From Arthrobacter sp. CDRTa11 (lineage in GTDB: Bacteria > Actinomycetota > Actinomycetes > Actinomycetales > Micrococcaceae), in the NCBI RefSeq assembly GCF_026427775.1, contig NZ_CP044532.1:3348001-3412000 (forward strand): a DNA stretch of 64,000 bases, given 5' to 3'. This document shows positions 48,857-61,696 of the stretch, piece after piece; positions within the stretch are counted from its first letter, which is position 1; the number at the start of each line of letters is the position of its first letter. The notes beneath the pieces are model-generated. The model was not told the origin of the DNA. It saw only the letters and a program-made list of their open reading frames with translations, and made no database searches. The position numbers and the translations under genes are program-made.

Positions 48857-50163
48857 TGCAGCAGGCCCCAGCGGCCGGCCAGGAAGGCCAGTCCGTCCGC
48901 CATTCCCTTCGACGGGGTGTCCCATGAATGCCCGGCCTTTTCCACCTGCCTGGCCTCGACTGTGAAGCCTGCCTTACGGGCTGCGTCTGCCAGCGTGTCC
49001 ATGTAGCCCACGAACTCCGGGTCCCGCTCCCCTGCCGCAAAATAGGCCCCCGAGGAATCGAATCGTGTCCGTCCCATGACGGACAGCGGTGTCAGGCTCT
49101 CGAAGCTGGCGGTGTCCCCCGGGAAAGAGGCGTCTATGGTCTTCTGCCGCTCCTTCGCCAGGGCAGGCTCCACTTCGCTGGAGAATGCCAGCACGGAGCT
49201 GAAGATGTCCGGGTGCCGCGTGCCCATCTGCAGTGCGCATGTTGCGCCGAAGGAGAACCCGCCCACAGCCCAGTGCCGGTGGTCCGGATCCACACTGAGG
49301 GTGTCGCTGATCCAACGCGGAACGTCTTTGGACAGATAGGTATCGGCAGGTGCAATGCGGCTGTCCATGCACAGCGTATTCGCGGACTGGGAACCGTTGG
49401 GGTCCGCCACCACCACCACGGGTGCCACCCCGCCATGGCCCGCAGCGAAAGTGTCCAGGTGTGCGCGCAGCGCTCCTCCCGTCAGCCAATCAGCAGGCCC
49501 GCCGGGCTGGCCGGAAAAAAGCAGCAGGACCGGAAGGGCAGGCCGGTTGGCGGCGAAGTAGGCCGGCGGCAGGTAGACGTAGGCCTCCCTGGTGTCCATC
49601 CCGGAAGCATCGCCTGGGATGTAGGCCTTGCGCAGCACCCCTTCCCCGGGCAGTTCTTCCTGGGGTTGCCATCCTTGAAGCGGCAACAGGGCAGCCGCAT
49701 CCGCGCGCCGCACTAAGTCGGGTTCAAGGACGGGGATCCGCGCTACAGCCGTGCCCGTGAGGTCGCTGACAGTGCGGTTGAGGCCGAAGTAGGCGTTGAT
49801 TTGCACCGCAGAGAGCAGCAATACCAGGAGCAGGCCTACGCCGGCAGTGCTCCGCTGACGCCACGAACCGCCGGGCAGGCGCAGCAGCACCACGATCAGG
49901 GCGGCCAGGGGTGGGACGCTCCAGAACAGTACGTCGTCCGGGAGATCTTCCGGGAAGGTGGAAAAAACGTAGATCAGGGCCCAGTGCACCGCGGCCACCA
50001 GGGCGGCGGCGCCAACAATGGCCAGGCCAACTGCCAGAAGCCACCGGCGGGGACGGAAAGGGGGCGGGCGCCAGGCAAGATAGGCGGCCGCTGCTACCCC
50101 GAGGATCCAGGCAGCCCAGAAAACCGGTCCGTCGGTCAGGCGGATGTCAGCAACAAAATCCAC
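48853..50163 (-). CDS. Membrane-anchored esterase (antigen 85/EsD-like fold)
   Basis: 436 residues. Four N-terminal membrane helices (to about 120) tether an extracellular alpha/beta hydrolase. PVLLLFSGQPGGPADW starts the domain, GGFSFGATCALQ is the nucleophile elbow (Ser), FAAGERDPEF supplies the acid and KAGHSWDTPSKG the histidine. It is coupled by ATGA to the aminoacyl-lipid synthase. In Enterococcus and Corynebacterium, hydrolases (AhyD type) encoded beside such synthases strip the aminoacyl group from the lipid, so that role is plausible here; a mycolyl- or acyltransferase function is less likely. Confidence 0.85.
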   Translation of the reverse strand: MDFVADIRLTDGPVFWAAWILGVAAAAYLAWRPPPFRPRRWLLAVGLAIVGAAALVAAVHWALIYVFSTFPEDLPDDVLFWSVPPLAALIVVLLRLPGGSWRQRSTAGVGLLLVLLLSAVQINAYFGLNRTVSDLTGTAVARIPVLEPDLVRRADAAALLPLQGWQPQEELPGEGVLRKAYIPGDASGMDTREAYVYLPPAYFAANRPALPVLLLFSGQPGGPADWLTGGALRAHLDTFAAGHGGVAPVVVVADPNGSQSANTLCMDSRIAPADTYLSKDVPRWISDTLSVDPDHRHWAVGGFSFGATCALQMGTRHPDIFSSVLAFSSEVEPALAKERQKTIDASFPGDTASFESLTPLSVMGRTRFDSSGAYFAAGERDPEFVGYMDTLADAARKAGFTVEARQVEKAGHSWDTPSKGMADGLAFLAGRWGLLQ

Positions 50164-50168
50164 GGCAG

Positions 50169-50600
50169 CTAGCGCCAGGTGCCTACGCCGATAACGGGTC
50201 CGGCTTCAAGCCAGGACGACAAGCCGGTGTAGGCGTCGAACTTCATGGCGAGCCGCAGGTCCTGGCCTTCGTACCGCAATTCAACGATCACGACGTCGGG
50301 CTGGACCTTGACGGCCTCGGACTCGGTGGGTTTGCGGCGTCCAAGGAGCTCCAGGGAACTGCGCTTGAACTTATGTTTGGGGCGGACACTGAGCGAGAGC
50401 AGCCGGAACCATTCGAGGTCGTTGTCCTGATAACGACAAACCCCCATCTGCCAGCTGTTTCCAGCAATGCAAATGGAGGCGTCCACCGTGCCCAGGGCGC
50501 GCCGCAGATTGAAGCGGCGCACCCCGAAAAGGCACAGTGCAAATATCAGCAATCCAAAAATGATTGCCATGGCGATGAACGGAAGACTCGGTGCGTCCAT
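50169..50600 (-). CDS. DUF2550 membrane protein of the ATP synthase operon
   Basis: 143 residues: one N-terminal helix (FIAMAIIFGLLIFALCLFGV, residues about 8-27) then a cytoplasmic beta-rich domain with GTVDASICIAG, GVCRYQDNDLEWFRL and a WLEAGPVIGVGTWR end. It matches DUF2550, regularly found right after atpC in actinobacteria (for example Rv1312). Function unknown. The ATG at 50600 removes 36 residues that only read through atpC. It lies 10 bp from the atpC stop and 5 bp ahead of the esterase start. Confidence 0.87.
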   Translation of the reverse strand: MDAPSLPFIAMAIIFGLLIFALCLFGVRRFNLRRALGTVDASICIAGNSWQMGVCRYQDNDLEWFRLLSLSVRPKHKFKRSSLELLGRRKPTESEAVKVQPDVVIVELRYEGQDLRLAMKFDAYTGLSSWLEAGPVIGVGTWR

Positions 50601-50610
50601 CAAGGTCGTG

Positions 50611-50895
50611 CTAGCGGATCCCAGCAGTAGCCGCGTCACCCAGCTGGGCGTTGTCAGCAACAATAACCACGCGGTTGTTGTCGACGGAGAAGAATCCGCC
50701 ATCAACAACTACGGCAATGCGGTCACCGGAAACCGGCTGAATCGCCAGTTCACCTTCGGCCAGGATCGCCAGCAGGGGCGAGTGGCCGGGCAGGATTCCG
50801 ATTTCACCATCGCTGGTGCGGGCCTTGACCATCTTGGCCGCTCCGGACCACACGAAGTGGTCCGCTGCGACAATCTCAACCTCAAGCTCAGCCAT
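50611..50895 (-). CDS. atpC: ATP synthase epsilon subunit
   Basis: 94 residues, shorter than the ~135 of E. coli. AELEVEIVAADHFVWSG begins the N-terminal beta-sandwich, with SDGEIGILPGHSPLLAIL and VDGGFFSVDNNRVVIVAD following. The C-terminal regulatory helix pair is largely missing, as in many actinobacteria with short epsilon subunits, so epsilon-type inhibition may be reduced (inference). The start is 1 bp after the atpD stop; the longer open frame on this strand is atpD in another phase. Confidence 0.95.
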   Translation of the reverse strand: MAELEVEIVAADHFVWSGAAKMVKARTSDGEIGILPGHSPLLAILAEGELAIQPVSGDRIAVVVDGGFFSVDNNRVVIVADNAQLGDAATAGIR

Positions 50896-50896
50896 C

Positions 50897-52381
<1,485 letters not shown>

Positions 52382-52429
52382 TTACGTTTATTTGTGGTGC
52401 AGGTACAGCTGATCTGAGGCTGTTGGCGG

Positions 52430-53320
52430 TTAGGACGCAAGCGCGTCGGCACCGGCCACAATCTCTGAAAGCTCCTGCGTAATCTCAGCCTGGCGGGCAG
52501 TGTTGCGCAGACGCGTGTACTTCTTGATGAGGTCTGTAGCGTTATCGCCTGCAGACTTCATCGCCCGCTGGCGGGCCGCGAGCTCGGAAGCCGCCGCCTG
52601 CAGCATCGCCGCAAAGAGGCGCGATTCGATGTAGCGCGGCAGCAGAGCGTCAAGTACCCGCTCGGTTTCCGGCTCAAACTCGTACAGCGGCAGGAGCTCG
52701 GATTCCGATGCAGCCTGCTCTTCAACAACTTCGAGCGGAAGCAGGCGGACCACTGTGGGTTCCTGCGTCACCATGGACTTGAAGCGGGTGTAGACAACGT
52801 GGATTTCGTCCACGCCGCCCTCTTCGTAGTCCGTGGCAAAATCCGCAAGGAGTGCCTCGCCAACTTCGCGTGCCGTTTCGAATTCAGGTGCGTCAGTGCC
52901 GCCGGTCCATACGCGGGTGTACTCCCGGCCCCGGAACTCGAAGTACGCCTGCGCCTTACGGCCGACGAGGTACGTCTTTACTTCCTTGCCTTCGGCGTGA
53001 AGCAGTTCGTTAAGACCTTCCGCCTGCTTGAGCACACTTGCGGAGTATGACCCTGCCAGGCCGCGGTCCGAGGTGATTACCAGGACTGCTGCGCGACGGA
53101 TCTGCTCCGGCTCGGTGGTCAGCGGGTGGTCGATTTCGCTCTGGCTTGCGACAGCAGAAACGGCGCGGGTTATCGCGTTCGCGTAAGGCAGTGAAGCTGC
53201 TACGCGTGCGCGGGCCTTGCCGATGCGCGAGGTAGCGATCAGTTCCATCGCCTTGAAGATCTTGCGCATCGACGTCGTCGAGCTGATCTTCTGGCGGTAG
53301 ACCCGAATCTGGGCTCCCAT
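52430..53320 (-). CDS. atpG: ATP synthase gamma subunit
   Basis: 296-residue central stalk. The N-terminal coiled coil [24 protein letters not shown] and the C-terminal helix [16 protein letters not shown]...[18 protein letters not shown] are the two rotor helices; [15 protein letters not shown] is the conserved central block. The start has AAAGGATAAGT. It lies between atpA (76 bp) and atpD (78 bp). Confidence 0.97.
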   Translation of the reverse strand: MGAQIRVYRQKISSTTSMRKIFKAMELIATSRIGKARARVAASLPYANAITRAVSAVASQSEIDHPLTTEPEQIRRAAVLVITSDRGLAGSYSASVLKQAEGLNELLHAEGKEVKTYLVGRKAQAYFEFRGREYTRVWTGGTDAPEFETAREVGEALLADFATDYEEGGVDEIHVVYTRFKSMVTQEPTVVRLLPLEVVEEQAASESELLPLYEFEPETERVLDALLPRYIESRLFAAMLQAAASELAARQRAMKSAGDNATDLIKKYTRLRNTARQAEITQELSEIVAGADALAS

Positions 53321-53396
53321 ACTTATCCTTTCCTAAGATCCCGTTGGCCGGGACTGCCGGAACCGCGAGGGGTCCCGGCAGTCCCTGCCAGCGAAA

Positions 53397-55034
<1,638 letters not shown>

Positions 55035-55120
55035 CTGCAGTCCCTGCTCTCCTGTTTTCGTGATCATCGTTGCTCACGATGACCGGGGTTTCTATCAGTT
55101 AAGGTTGTGCTTTGTCCGGT

Positions 55121-55947
55121 TTAGCCGGCGAGCTGACGGTGGAGCTGGCCCAGACGGGTAACAACGGAAGCGTCAACCACTTCGTCGCCCACCTGGATCC
55201 GGATACCGCCAATAAGCGTTGGGTCAACGTTGATGTTGACCTTGAGCTCACGCCCGTAAAGGGCGTTCAGCCCGGCCTGGAGCCGGCTGGCCTGCGTCTC
55301 CGTCAATGGACGGGTAACGCTGACCGTTGCGATCCAGCGCAGCTGGCGCTTTGCTGCCAGCTCTGCAAACCGCGCCACAAGCCGGGTGGGCTTGATACCG
55401 CGGGGCTGGGACACTGCCTGGCCAATCAGGACCTTTGCTTCCTCGCTTGCTCCAGGAACAAGCTTCTCGGCCAAGGTTGTCTTCGCTGCAGCGCTTGCTT
55501 GCGGCTCGGACAGAGCACGCTGTACCTCGTGGTTGGAGGCAACGGCCTGGTTGAAGGAGAACAGATCGTTCTCCAGCTCTTCCAGCCCGCTGATTCCAGA
55601 GGCTGAGACGGCCGACTTGTTTTCAGCGACGGCGATAACCACCGAAGCGGCAAGGGTCTCGAGTGCATCGCCGATATCGCGTGCAGATGCCCAGCGTGAG
55701 CCGGCCAGTCCGCTCGCAATTTCAACAGCATCGGCGGAAACTTTTCCGCCAAACAACTGCCGGACCAGCGCCGCCTTTTCTTCGCCGTTGCGGGAGGGGT
55801 CAGTAAGCGCACGCCGCAGTCCAGCCGACGTGTCCACCGTTCCCAGAATGCCGAAGAGTTCCTTAGCCAACTGCAGCGAAGCCGTAGGAAGCTTGGCTTC
55901 CAACTCAGCCAGCGCTTTGGTCAGCGATTCGCTCGATACACCTGCCA

Positions 55948-55948
<1 letters not shown>
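55121..55948 (-). CDS. atpH: ATP synthase delta subunit
   Basis: 275-residue peripheral-stalk subunit, the long actinobacterial type (about 180 in E. coli). The OSCP/delta signature falls in the C-terminal LRWIATVSVTRPLTETQASRL...INVDPTLIGGIRIQVGDEVVDASV (shown in part: DPTLIGGIRIQVGDEVVD). The N-terminal helical bundle is at about 10-150. The ATG shares one base with the atpF stop (TAATG). Confidence 0.95.
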
Positions 55949-56502
<554 letters not shown>

Positions 56503-56550
56503 TCACCCGTCCTTATCTACTCGGTTCTTGATGTTCGCTTGTTCTGAAGA

Positions 56551-56754
56551 CTAGAGAACGAAGGCGAAGACCAGGCCGAGGATGGCGAGGGCTTCAGTCA
56601 GCGCGAGGCCGAGGAACGCGATCGGCTGCAGGACGCGCTGGGCTTCCGGCTGGCGTGCCACACCGTTGATGTAAGCGGCGAACACGAGACCAACACCGAT
56701 ACCACCTCCGATTGCGGACAGACCGTAACCTACGAGGTTGAGATTGCCTTCCAT
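56551..56754 (-). CDS. atpE: ATP synthase c subunit
   Basis: 67-residue hairpin of two helices. [23 protein letters not shown] is helix 1 (partly quoted: [15 protein letters not shown]), VARQPEAQ is the polar loop with the conserved R-Q-P, and [18 protein letters not shown] is helix 2 with the proton-carrying Glu. A Glu without Na+-site residues indicates H+ coupling. AGGAAG lies 5 nt before the ATG; the longer open frame adds nine unconserved residues. Confidence 0.97.
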   Translation of the reverse strand: MEGNLNLVGYGLSAIGGGIGVGLVFAAYINGVARQPEAQRVLQPIAFLGLALTEALAILGLVFAFVL

Positions 56755-56834
56755 TTTTCTTCCTTTCAAGATGCCACCCATGTGGCAGGTTGTTTGGGTT
56801 GCTTCATCCCCGCGAGGGGAAGTTTTTTGGGAGC

Positions 56835-57635
56835 CTAGTGGCTGTCGGCGTGAAGTGCGCCTTCGATGTAGATCGCGGTCAGCAGGGTGAACACATAGGC
56901 CTGCAGGACCATGATCAGTGCTTCAAGCATGTACATGGCGATGGCGCCGCCCAGGACCAGGAGGGACGTGCCCTTCAGCAGGACGTTCTCCTGCATGATC
57001 AGGAACTCGATGCCGTAACCGGCGATCATCACGATGAGGTGCCCGGCGAGCATGGTCGCGAACAGACGGAGGCTGTGCGTGACGGGCCGGACCAGGAAGT
57101 TGGAGATGATTTCGATCGGGATAACGATCGGGAGGATGTACCAGGGAACGCCTGAGGGCACCGTGGCCAGCTTGAAGTAGCGCAGGCCGTTCTTCTTGAT
57201 GCCGATGGCGATCCAGGTGAAGTAAACGATGCCCGCCAGGACATAGGCGCCGCCGACGTGTGAGAACGTGGGGAGCTGGAAGAACGGGATGGCCCCGTAG
57301 ATGTTGTTCACCAGGATGAAGAAGAACAGGCTGAACAGCAGCGGGACATACTTCATGAAGTCCCTGCCGCCGATAATGTCCTTGGCGATTCCGTTGCGGA
57401 CGAAGCCGTAGGCTGCCTCGCCGGCGAACTGGAGCTTGCCGGGTACCAGCTGCTGCTTGCGTGCGGCAAGCACGAAGAAGACGGCGATAAAGACAACAGA
57501 GAGCAGGACAAGCAGCATCTGCTTGGAGAATCCCTCTGCAGCACCCCACGGCAGGATTGCCGGCAAATGCATTTCGTTAATTCCAGGAGGAGTAAACTCT
57601 CCTGAATCTTGGGCCGGGAGCGCAAGCGCGATCAA
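56835..57635 (-). CDS. atpB: ATP synthase a subunit
   Basis: 266 residues with five to six membrane helices. The essential arginine is in [31 protein letters not shown] and the C-terminal [20 protein letters not shown] complete the proton half-channels. The start is a TTG, supported by GAGAGGA 8 nt upstream. It is preceded by two AtpI-type small membrane proteins. Confidence 0.96.
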   Translation of the reverse strand: MIALALPAQDSGEFTPPGINEMHLPAILPWGAAEGFSKQMLLVLLSVVFIAVFFVLAARKQQLVPGKLQFAGEAAYGFVRNGIAKDIIGGRDFMKYVPLLFSLFFFILVNNIYGAIPFFQLPTFSHVGGAYVLAGIVYFTWIAIGIKKNGLRYFKLATVPSGVPWYILPIVIPIEIISNFLVRPVTHSLRLFATMLAGHLIVMIAGYGIEFLIMQENVLLKGTSLLVLGGAIAMYMLEALIMVLQAYVFTLLTAIYIEGALHADSH

Positions 57636-57726
57636 CGCGTTTCCTCTCTGCAGTGTCCATCATTGGGCGTTGGGCAGGGACCGGCAGCCGTTAGGCCTGC
57701 TGTTCCCCATGTGAAATTATTTGGCA

Positions 57727-58056
57727 TTAGTGTTTGCCGTCCTTGGACGGCCCGCTGGCAGCAGGGCGATCCCCCGCATTTTTTCGAGTACTGGTGAGGC
57801 CATGCATGTGGGAAAGGTAAAAACCTCCGACGGCTCCAAGCAGAGCGCCTGCGAGCACGAACCAGCGCGTTCCCCACAGATAATCCAGACCCCACCCTAT
57901 CAAACTCCAGACGATGATTCCGCCAATTATGTAGCTAAAGACGGCTATCCCGGCGTTGTATCCGCCGTCGTTATTCTCAGCCGAAACACCAGGTGCGGAA
58001 CCGGTTACCTGGTGCTTGGAGGCGTCGCTGTCTCCCACTCGCTTCCGGTCAGACAT
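57727..58056 (-). CDS. AtpZ/AtpI-like small membrane protein
   Basis: 109 residues. Two membrane helices (about 32-53 GIAVFSYIIGGIIVWSLIGW, and 60-78 WFVLAGALLGAVGGFYL) are joined by a short G-LDYLWGT loop, typical of AtpZ/AtpI proteins that help c-ring assembly or Mg2+ supply. The ATG at 58056 overlaps the upstream atpI-like stop by 8 bp; the frame open to 58158 reads through that gene. It lies 91 bp before atpB. Confidence 0.82.
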   Translation of the reverse strand: MSDRKRVGDSDASKHQVTGSAPGVSAENNDGGYNAGIAVFSYIIGGIIVWSLIGWGLDYLWGTRWFVLAGALLGAVGGFYLSHMHGLTSTRKNAGDRPAASGPSKDGKH

Positions 58057-58531
58057 CGTGCCGTTCCTTGGTCTCGGGGTCGTTGTAGATCTGCAGCCGT
58101 GCCTTGCTGAAGCCGTAAAGCTCCGCGGCCTGCCACAGCAGCACTGCGACGACTGCACCGATCAGGAACCAACGGCCGTGCAGCCATTCCGGTGCCCCGA
58201 TCAGGAACAGGACAACCGCGAACCCGACCACCTTGATGAAGTACGTCGCAACGAACACCCCAATGGCACCGGAGGGGTTGCTGCGCCCCACGAAATGGCC
58301 CACCAGGAGGCTGATTCCGAAGAATGCCATAACCAGCAGGCCGCCAAGGACAACCGAGAAGGCGCCGTTGACGCCATCCAGAAGCGCGGCGGGCACGGAG
58401 CACACGGCCAGGCCGGCCGCGGCTGCCAGCGAACTGAGCCGCAGGAGCCCCAGCCACAATGATCCAGTGGGACCTGAAACACCAACGGGTCCGGAGCCGG
58501 ACGCATGTCCGGATTCGGCGTTGGAGGTCAT
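58049..58531 (-). CDS. atpI: ATP synthase protein I-like membrane protein
   Basis: 160 residues with four membrane helices, the usual size of actinobacterial AtpI (Rv1303-like). FLGLLRLSSLAAAAGLAV-type helix 1, GAFSVVLGGLLVMAFFGISLLVG, the conserved polar turn VGRSNPSGAIGVF and a TYFIKVVGFAVVLFL helix are seen. It probably assists c-ring assembly. It follows wecA and precedes the AtpZ-like gene with an 8-bp overlap. Confidence 0.83.
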   Translation of the reverse strand: MTSNAESGHASGSGPVGVSGPTGSLWLGLLRLSSLAAAAGLAVCSVPAALLDGVNGAFSVVLGGLLVMAFFGISLLVGHFVGRSNPSGAIGVFVATYFIKVVGFAVVLFLIGAPEWLHGRWFLIGAVVAVLLWQAAELYGFSKARLQIYNDPETKERHDV

Positions 58532-58627
58532 GGGATCCCGATCGTCTGTGGCTTGGCAGAGCTGAGTGAAGGCAGCGTTTGGCCGCCCCTGAATTCTACA
58601 CGAGATAGAAATATTTCCTTAACGCTG

Positions 58628-59740
58628 TTACGCCGGCGCCTGGTCGTTACGGCGGCTGAGGTACGGCCACGCGGTGATCAGGCCCATAACCAGAGTGGCG
58701 AAGAGGTCAACCGAGAGCACGATCTGCCACGGGAACACTGCAAAAGCCAGCCCCCCAAAGGACAGAATGGCAGTCCAGAGGTACATCAGGATCACCACGG
58801 TCCGGTGCGAATAGCCGATGTCCAGGAGCTTGTGGTGCAGATGGCCGCGGTCCGCAGACCATGGCGAACGCCCGCGGGCTGTGCGGCGTACTACTGCCAG
58901 GCCCAGGTCAAGCAGCGGCAGGAACAGCACGGCGAACGGCAGGAGGATGGGAATGACGGTTGAAATACCGTTGGCGCGGTCGTACAGGCCTGAGGTGATC
59001 TGGCCGGTGGAGACGATACCGGCAGCGGACATCAGCAGGCCGATCAGCATTGCCCCGGAATCTCCCATAAAAATCTTGGAGGGGAACCAGTTGTGCGGCA
59101 GGAATCCGATGCAGCTGCCCACCACTACGGCGGTGATGAGCGTCGCCAGGTCCGAATAGTCCAGGAGTACGGCGTTTCGGTGCACCCAGTAGGCGGTGAA
59201 AAAGAATGCTGTGCCGCCGATGATGGCCACGCCGGCAGCCAGGCCGTCCAGCCCATCGATGAAGTTGAAGGCGTTCATGGTGGTCACGATCAGCCCGGCA
59301 GTCAGCCCCACCCTGAGCATCTCATTGTCCAAAGTGATCGGTTCCGGTACCCAGGGGACAATGGTCATTCGGACTCCCCAGATGGCCACCACCAGGGCTG
59401 CGGCACTTTGTCCGATGAGCTTTACCCACCAACGGATGTCCAGCAGGTCATCGGCTACGCCCACCAGCACGATCAGCGCGGCTCCGGCGAGGATCCCCCA
59501 TGGGGAAAAGTTGTTCCGGTAGATGTCCTTCACAAAAAAGGACTGGCTGGCCACAATCAGCGCAACCATCACCCCCAGGAAGATCGCTACGCCGCCGAGA
59601 CGTGATACCGGGGTGGAATGCATATCCCGGCTGCGGATGGGCATGTGCAGTTCAAGCCTGTTGCCGATCACGCGGGCAAGCCAGGTCATCGAATAGGACA
59701 CGACGGCAGCCGTCAAGCCCATGAGCAGGTACATAATCAT
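58628..59740 (-). CDS. wecA: Polyprenyl-phosphate GlcNAc-1-phosphate transferase (WecA/MraY superfamily)
   Basis: 370 residues, about 11 membrane helices. Motifs of the family are all present: RDMHSTPVSRLGG, GVADDLLDIRWWVKLIGQ (DDxxD), NAFNFIDGLDGLAAGV (NxxNxxDGxxGL), IFMGDSGAMLIG and DRGHLHHKLLDIGYSHR (HxHH). It loads GlcNAc-1-P onto decaprenyl phosphate to begin wall polysaccharide linkage units. Here it lies upstream of atpI, as Rv1302 does. A WecG and a GT2 enzyme lie next to it and may use its product. Confidence 0.93.
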   Translation of the reverse strand: MIMYLLMGLTAAVVSYSMTWLARVIGNRLELHMPIRSRDMHSTPVSRLGGVAIFLGVMVALIVASQSFFVKDIYRNNFSPWGILAGAALIVLVGVADDLLDIRWWVKLIGQSAAALVVAIWGVRMTIVPWVPEPITLDNEMLRVGLTAGLIVTTMNAFNFIDGLDGLAAGVAIIGGTAFFFTAYWVHRNAVLLDYSDLATLITAVVVGSCIGFLPHNWFPSKIFMGDSGAMLIGLLMSAAGIVSTGQITSGLYDRANGISTVIPILLPFAVLFLPLLDLGLAVVRRTARGRSPWSADRGHLHHKLLDIGYSHRTVVILMYLWTAILSFGGLAFAVFPWQIVLSVDLFATLVMGLITAWPYLSRRNDQAPA

Positions 59741-60044
59741 GCGATGGCGGCCGTTTCGTCGGTGTGCCCTGCAGGCCCTGGAAAGGGCGCAGGCTCAGGC
59801 TGCTGCCCGTGCAGGTGCTCCTCGATTGATGGGCTCACTGGCCGGGAATCTGACTTTCGATAAATGAAACTTCTCCGTCGCCGGGCGCGCAGCAGGCAGT
59901 ACGTTTTCTTGTACGCAGTGCCTTACAGGGCTGTATTACAGTGGACTCTAGTCAAGATACTAGCGCCAACGGCTCCATGGCTTCGCGCCACACTGGCGCA
60001 TTGCGAGCGGGGAACACCCTGAAGGCCATGCTGAAAGGAATCCC
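59741..60044. other. Divergent intergenic region between wecA and GT2 genes
   Basis: 304 bp with no gene recognised. It should hold the wecA-ATP synthase promoter (minus strand) and the GT2 promoter (plus strand). A short inverted repeat CTAGT(N6)ACTAG lies at 59948-59963. Confidence 0.5.
59909..59937 (+). promoter_or_regulatory. Candidate promoter of the GT2 gene
   Basis: TTGTAC (59909-59914), a 17-bp spacer and TGTATT (59932-59937), about 108 bp before the ATG. Confidence 0.35.
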
Positions 60045-60941
60045 ATGCCCGTTCGGGTTGCTGTCGCCGCCGTGACATTTAACCGTCACAAAGAGCTGGC
60101 TGTCCTGTTGGACGCCATCAACGCCCAGTCCGCAACGGTGGACACGATTTGCCTCGTTGACAGCGGCACGGAACCGGCCAGGGACGTGGCCGCCAAGCAT
60201 TCCAACGTCGATTACGTCCGCTCCGAGGCCAACCTCGGCGGGGCGGGCGGCTTTGCCCTCGCCGCCCTCAAAGCTGTTGCCAGCGGTGCCAAATGGATCT
60301 GGATGATGGACGACGACGCCGAGCCGGCCGACGCCGAATGCCTGGCCACGCTGTTGCGCGAGGCCGAGGCACGCGACCTTGAGGCTGTGGTCCCGCTGGT
60401 GACGGCGCCGGGCCATCCGGACCGGCTGTCCTTTTTCTTCCGCCTGGACGGCAAGGTTACCCACGACCGGGCAGAGGTGGAAAAGCTTGGCTTCATGCCG
60501 GATGACGGCCACTTCTTCAACGGCGCGCTGATCCGCTCTGACGTCTTTTTCAAAGTGGGCCTGCCGGACATGCGCCTCTTCATCCGCGGCGACGAAGTGG
60601 ACTTCACCATCCGCCTGCGGAAGGCGGGCATCCGCTTTGGCACTGTCACCACCACTGCCATCACCCATCCGCATGCCTTCACCGAAACCAAGCACGTCTA
60701 CGGCGCCGGCTGGCATGTGATTGTGCCGGAGTCGGCGTTCAAGCGCTACTACTACTACCGCAATCGCGGTTACCTGATCAGGCGCTACTTCCGCGTCAAA
60801 TCGTTAGTGGCCGACGTCGGCGGTTATGTTGGTTATTTTGCCCAGCGCAGGGACCTGCCCGGTTTCCTGGACTGGGCGAGGTCGTTCACCACCGGTTTGC
60901 GGGCCAAGGGCTTCGCTCCCCTGGAGGACCAGAAGTTCTAG
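60045..60941 (+). CDS. GT2-family glycosyltransferase (GlfT1-like)
   Basis: 298 residues of GT-A fold. VAVAAVTFNRHKELAVLL begins the nucleotide-binding half, SEANLGGAGGFA the conserved loop, WMMDDDAEP the DxD metal site, and FIRGDEVDFTIRLRKAGI the acceptor-site ED region. It resembles actinobacterial galactofuranosyl/rhamnosyl transferases (GlfT1 type) that extend lipid-linked sugars. It is alone on the plus strand; its stop overlaps wecG by 4 bp in convergent orientation. Its start has AGGA 5-6 nt upstream. The donor sugar is not determined. Confidence 0.87.
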   Translation: MPVRVAVAAVTFNRHKELAVLLDAINAQSATVDTICLVDSGTEPARDVAAKHSNVDYVRSEANLGGAGGFALAALKAVASGAKWIWMMDDDAEPADAECLATLLREAEARDLEAVVPLVTAPGHPDRLSFFFRLDGKVTHDRAEVEKLGFMPDDGHFFNGALIRSDVFFKVGLPDMRLFIRGDEVDFTIRLRKAGIRFGTVTTTAITHPHAFTETKHVYGAGWHVIVPESAFKRYYYYRNRGYLIRRYFRVKSLVADVGGYVGYFAQRRDLPGFLDWARSFTTGLRAKGFAPLEDQKF

Positions 60942-61696
60942 GGGTTCCGCCGGAGGCGGCGGCGGGCCAGGAGCCAGAGCAGCACCCATGGCTCGCCGAA
61001 CACCCGGTAGGCAACCCGCCGGGGGTGCAGGATCAGCCGCCATGCCCACTCCAGGCCGAGCCTGCCCAGCCATCGGGGTGCGAGCTTCTGGATTCCCGCC
61101 AGTTGTTCGATGGCCCCGCCAACGGTGCAATAGATCGCCGGCGGCAGTGAACCAATCCGGCGCTGGAGCACGGACTCCTGCAGCGGCATGCCCAATCCGA
61201 GCAGGACAAGCTGGGGCCGCTGCTCCTCGAGCCACGCGGCTGCGGCTTCTTCGGCGCTGTCATTCCAGCCTTCGCCGGGAATACCCACTACCGTGGCCGA
61301 CGGCACAATACCCTCCAGCCGCAGGACTGCCTTGGCGTTTGCTTCAGGTCCTGCCCCGATGACTGCGATCCGCTCAAGGCCGGCCACCTGGCCCAGGGCA
61401 GGGATCCAGTCGGTGGAACCCAGCCGGTAATCCATCACGGCCCCTGAGGCCTTGCGGGACCTGCTCCACAACCACAGGACGGGTGCGCCGTCGAGAAGCA
61501 CGACGTCGCTGTCTTCGTACAGTGCACGGAATGCCGCGTCCGAATGGGTAAGCGTAACGCTGTGCAGGTTGTGTCCAAGGACGGTCCTGGTGGTCCCGTC
61601 GGCCACAAAACCTTCAAGGACATCCATCAGTTCGGCTACCTTCAGGGGTGTGGCGTCAATGCCCAGGACAGGAATCTGCTGCCGAGCCAGCGTCAT
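60938..61696 (-). CDS. WecG/TagA/CpsF-family glycosyltransferase
   Basis: 252 residues. The family core is clear: TVLGHNLHSVTLTHSD, VVLLDGAPVLWLWSRSR, RIAVIGAGPEANAKAVL and PQLVLLGLGMPLQESVL, ending in a cationic membrane-association segment (LARRRLRR). Homologues add ManNAc(A) to GlcNAc-PP-polyprenol made by WecA or TagO. With wecA next door this suggests a lipid-linked disaccharide for a wall glycopolymer. The start overlaps the Sua5 stop by 4 bp. Confidence 0.9.
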   Translation of the reverse strand: MTLARQQIPVLGIDATPLKVAELMDVLEGFVADGTTRTVLGHNLHSVTLTHSDAAFRALYEDSDVVLLDGAPVLWLWSRSRKASGAVMDYRLGSTDWIPALGQVAGLERIAVIGAGPEANAKAVLRLEGIVPSATVVGIPGEGWNDSAEEAAAAWLEEQRPQLVLLGLGMPLQESVLQRRIGSLPPAIYCTVGGAIEQLAGIQKLAPRWLGRLGLEWAWRLILHPRRVAYRVFGEPWVLLWLLARRRLRRNP

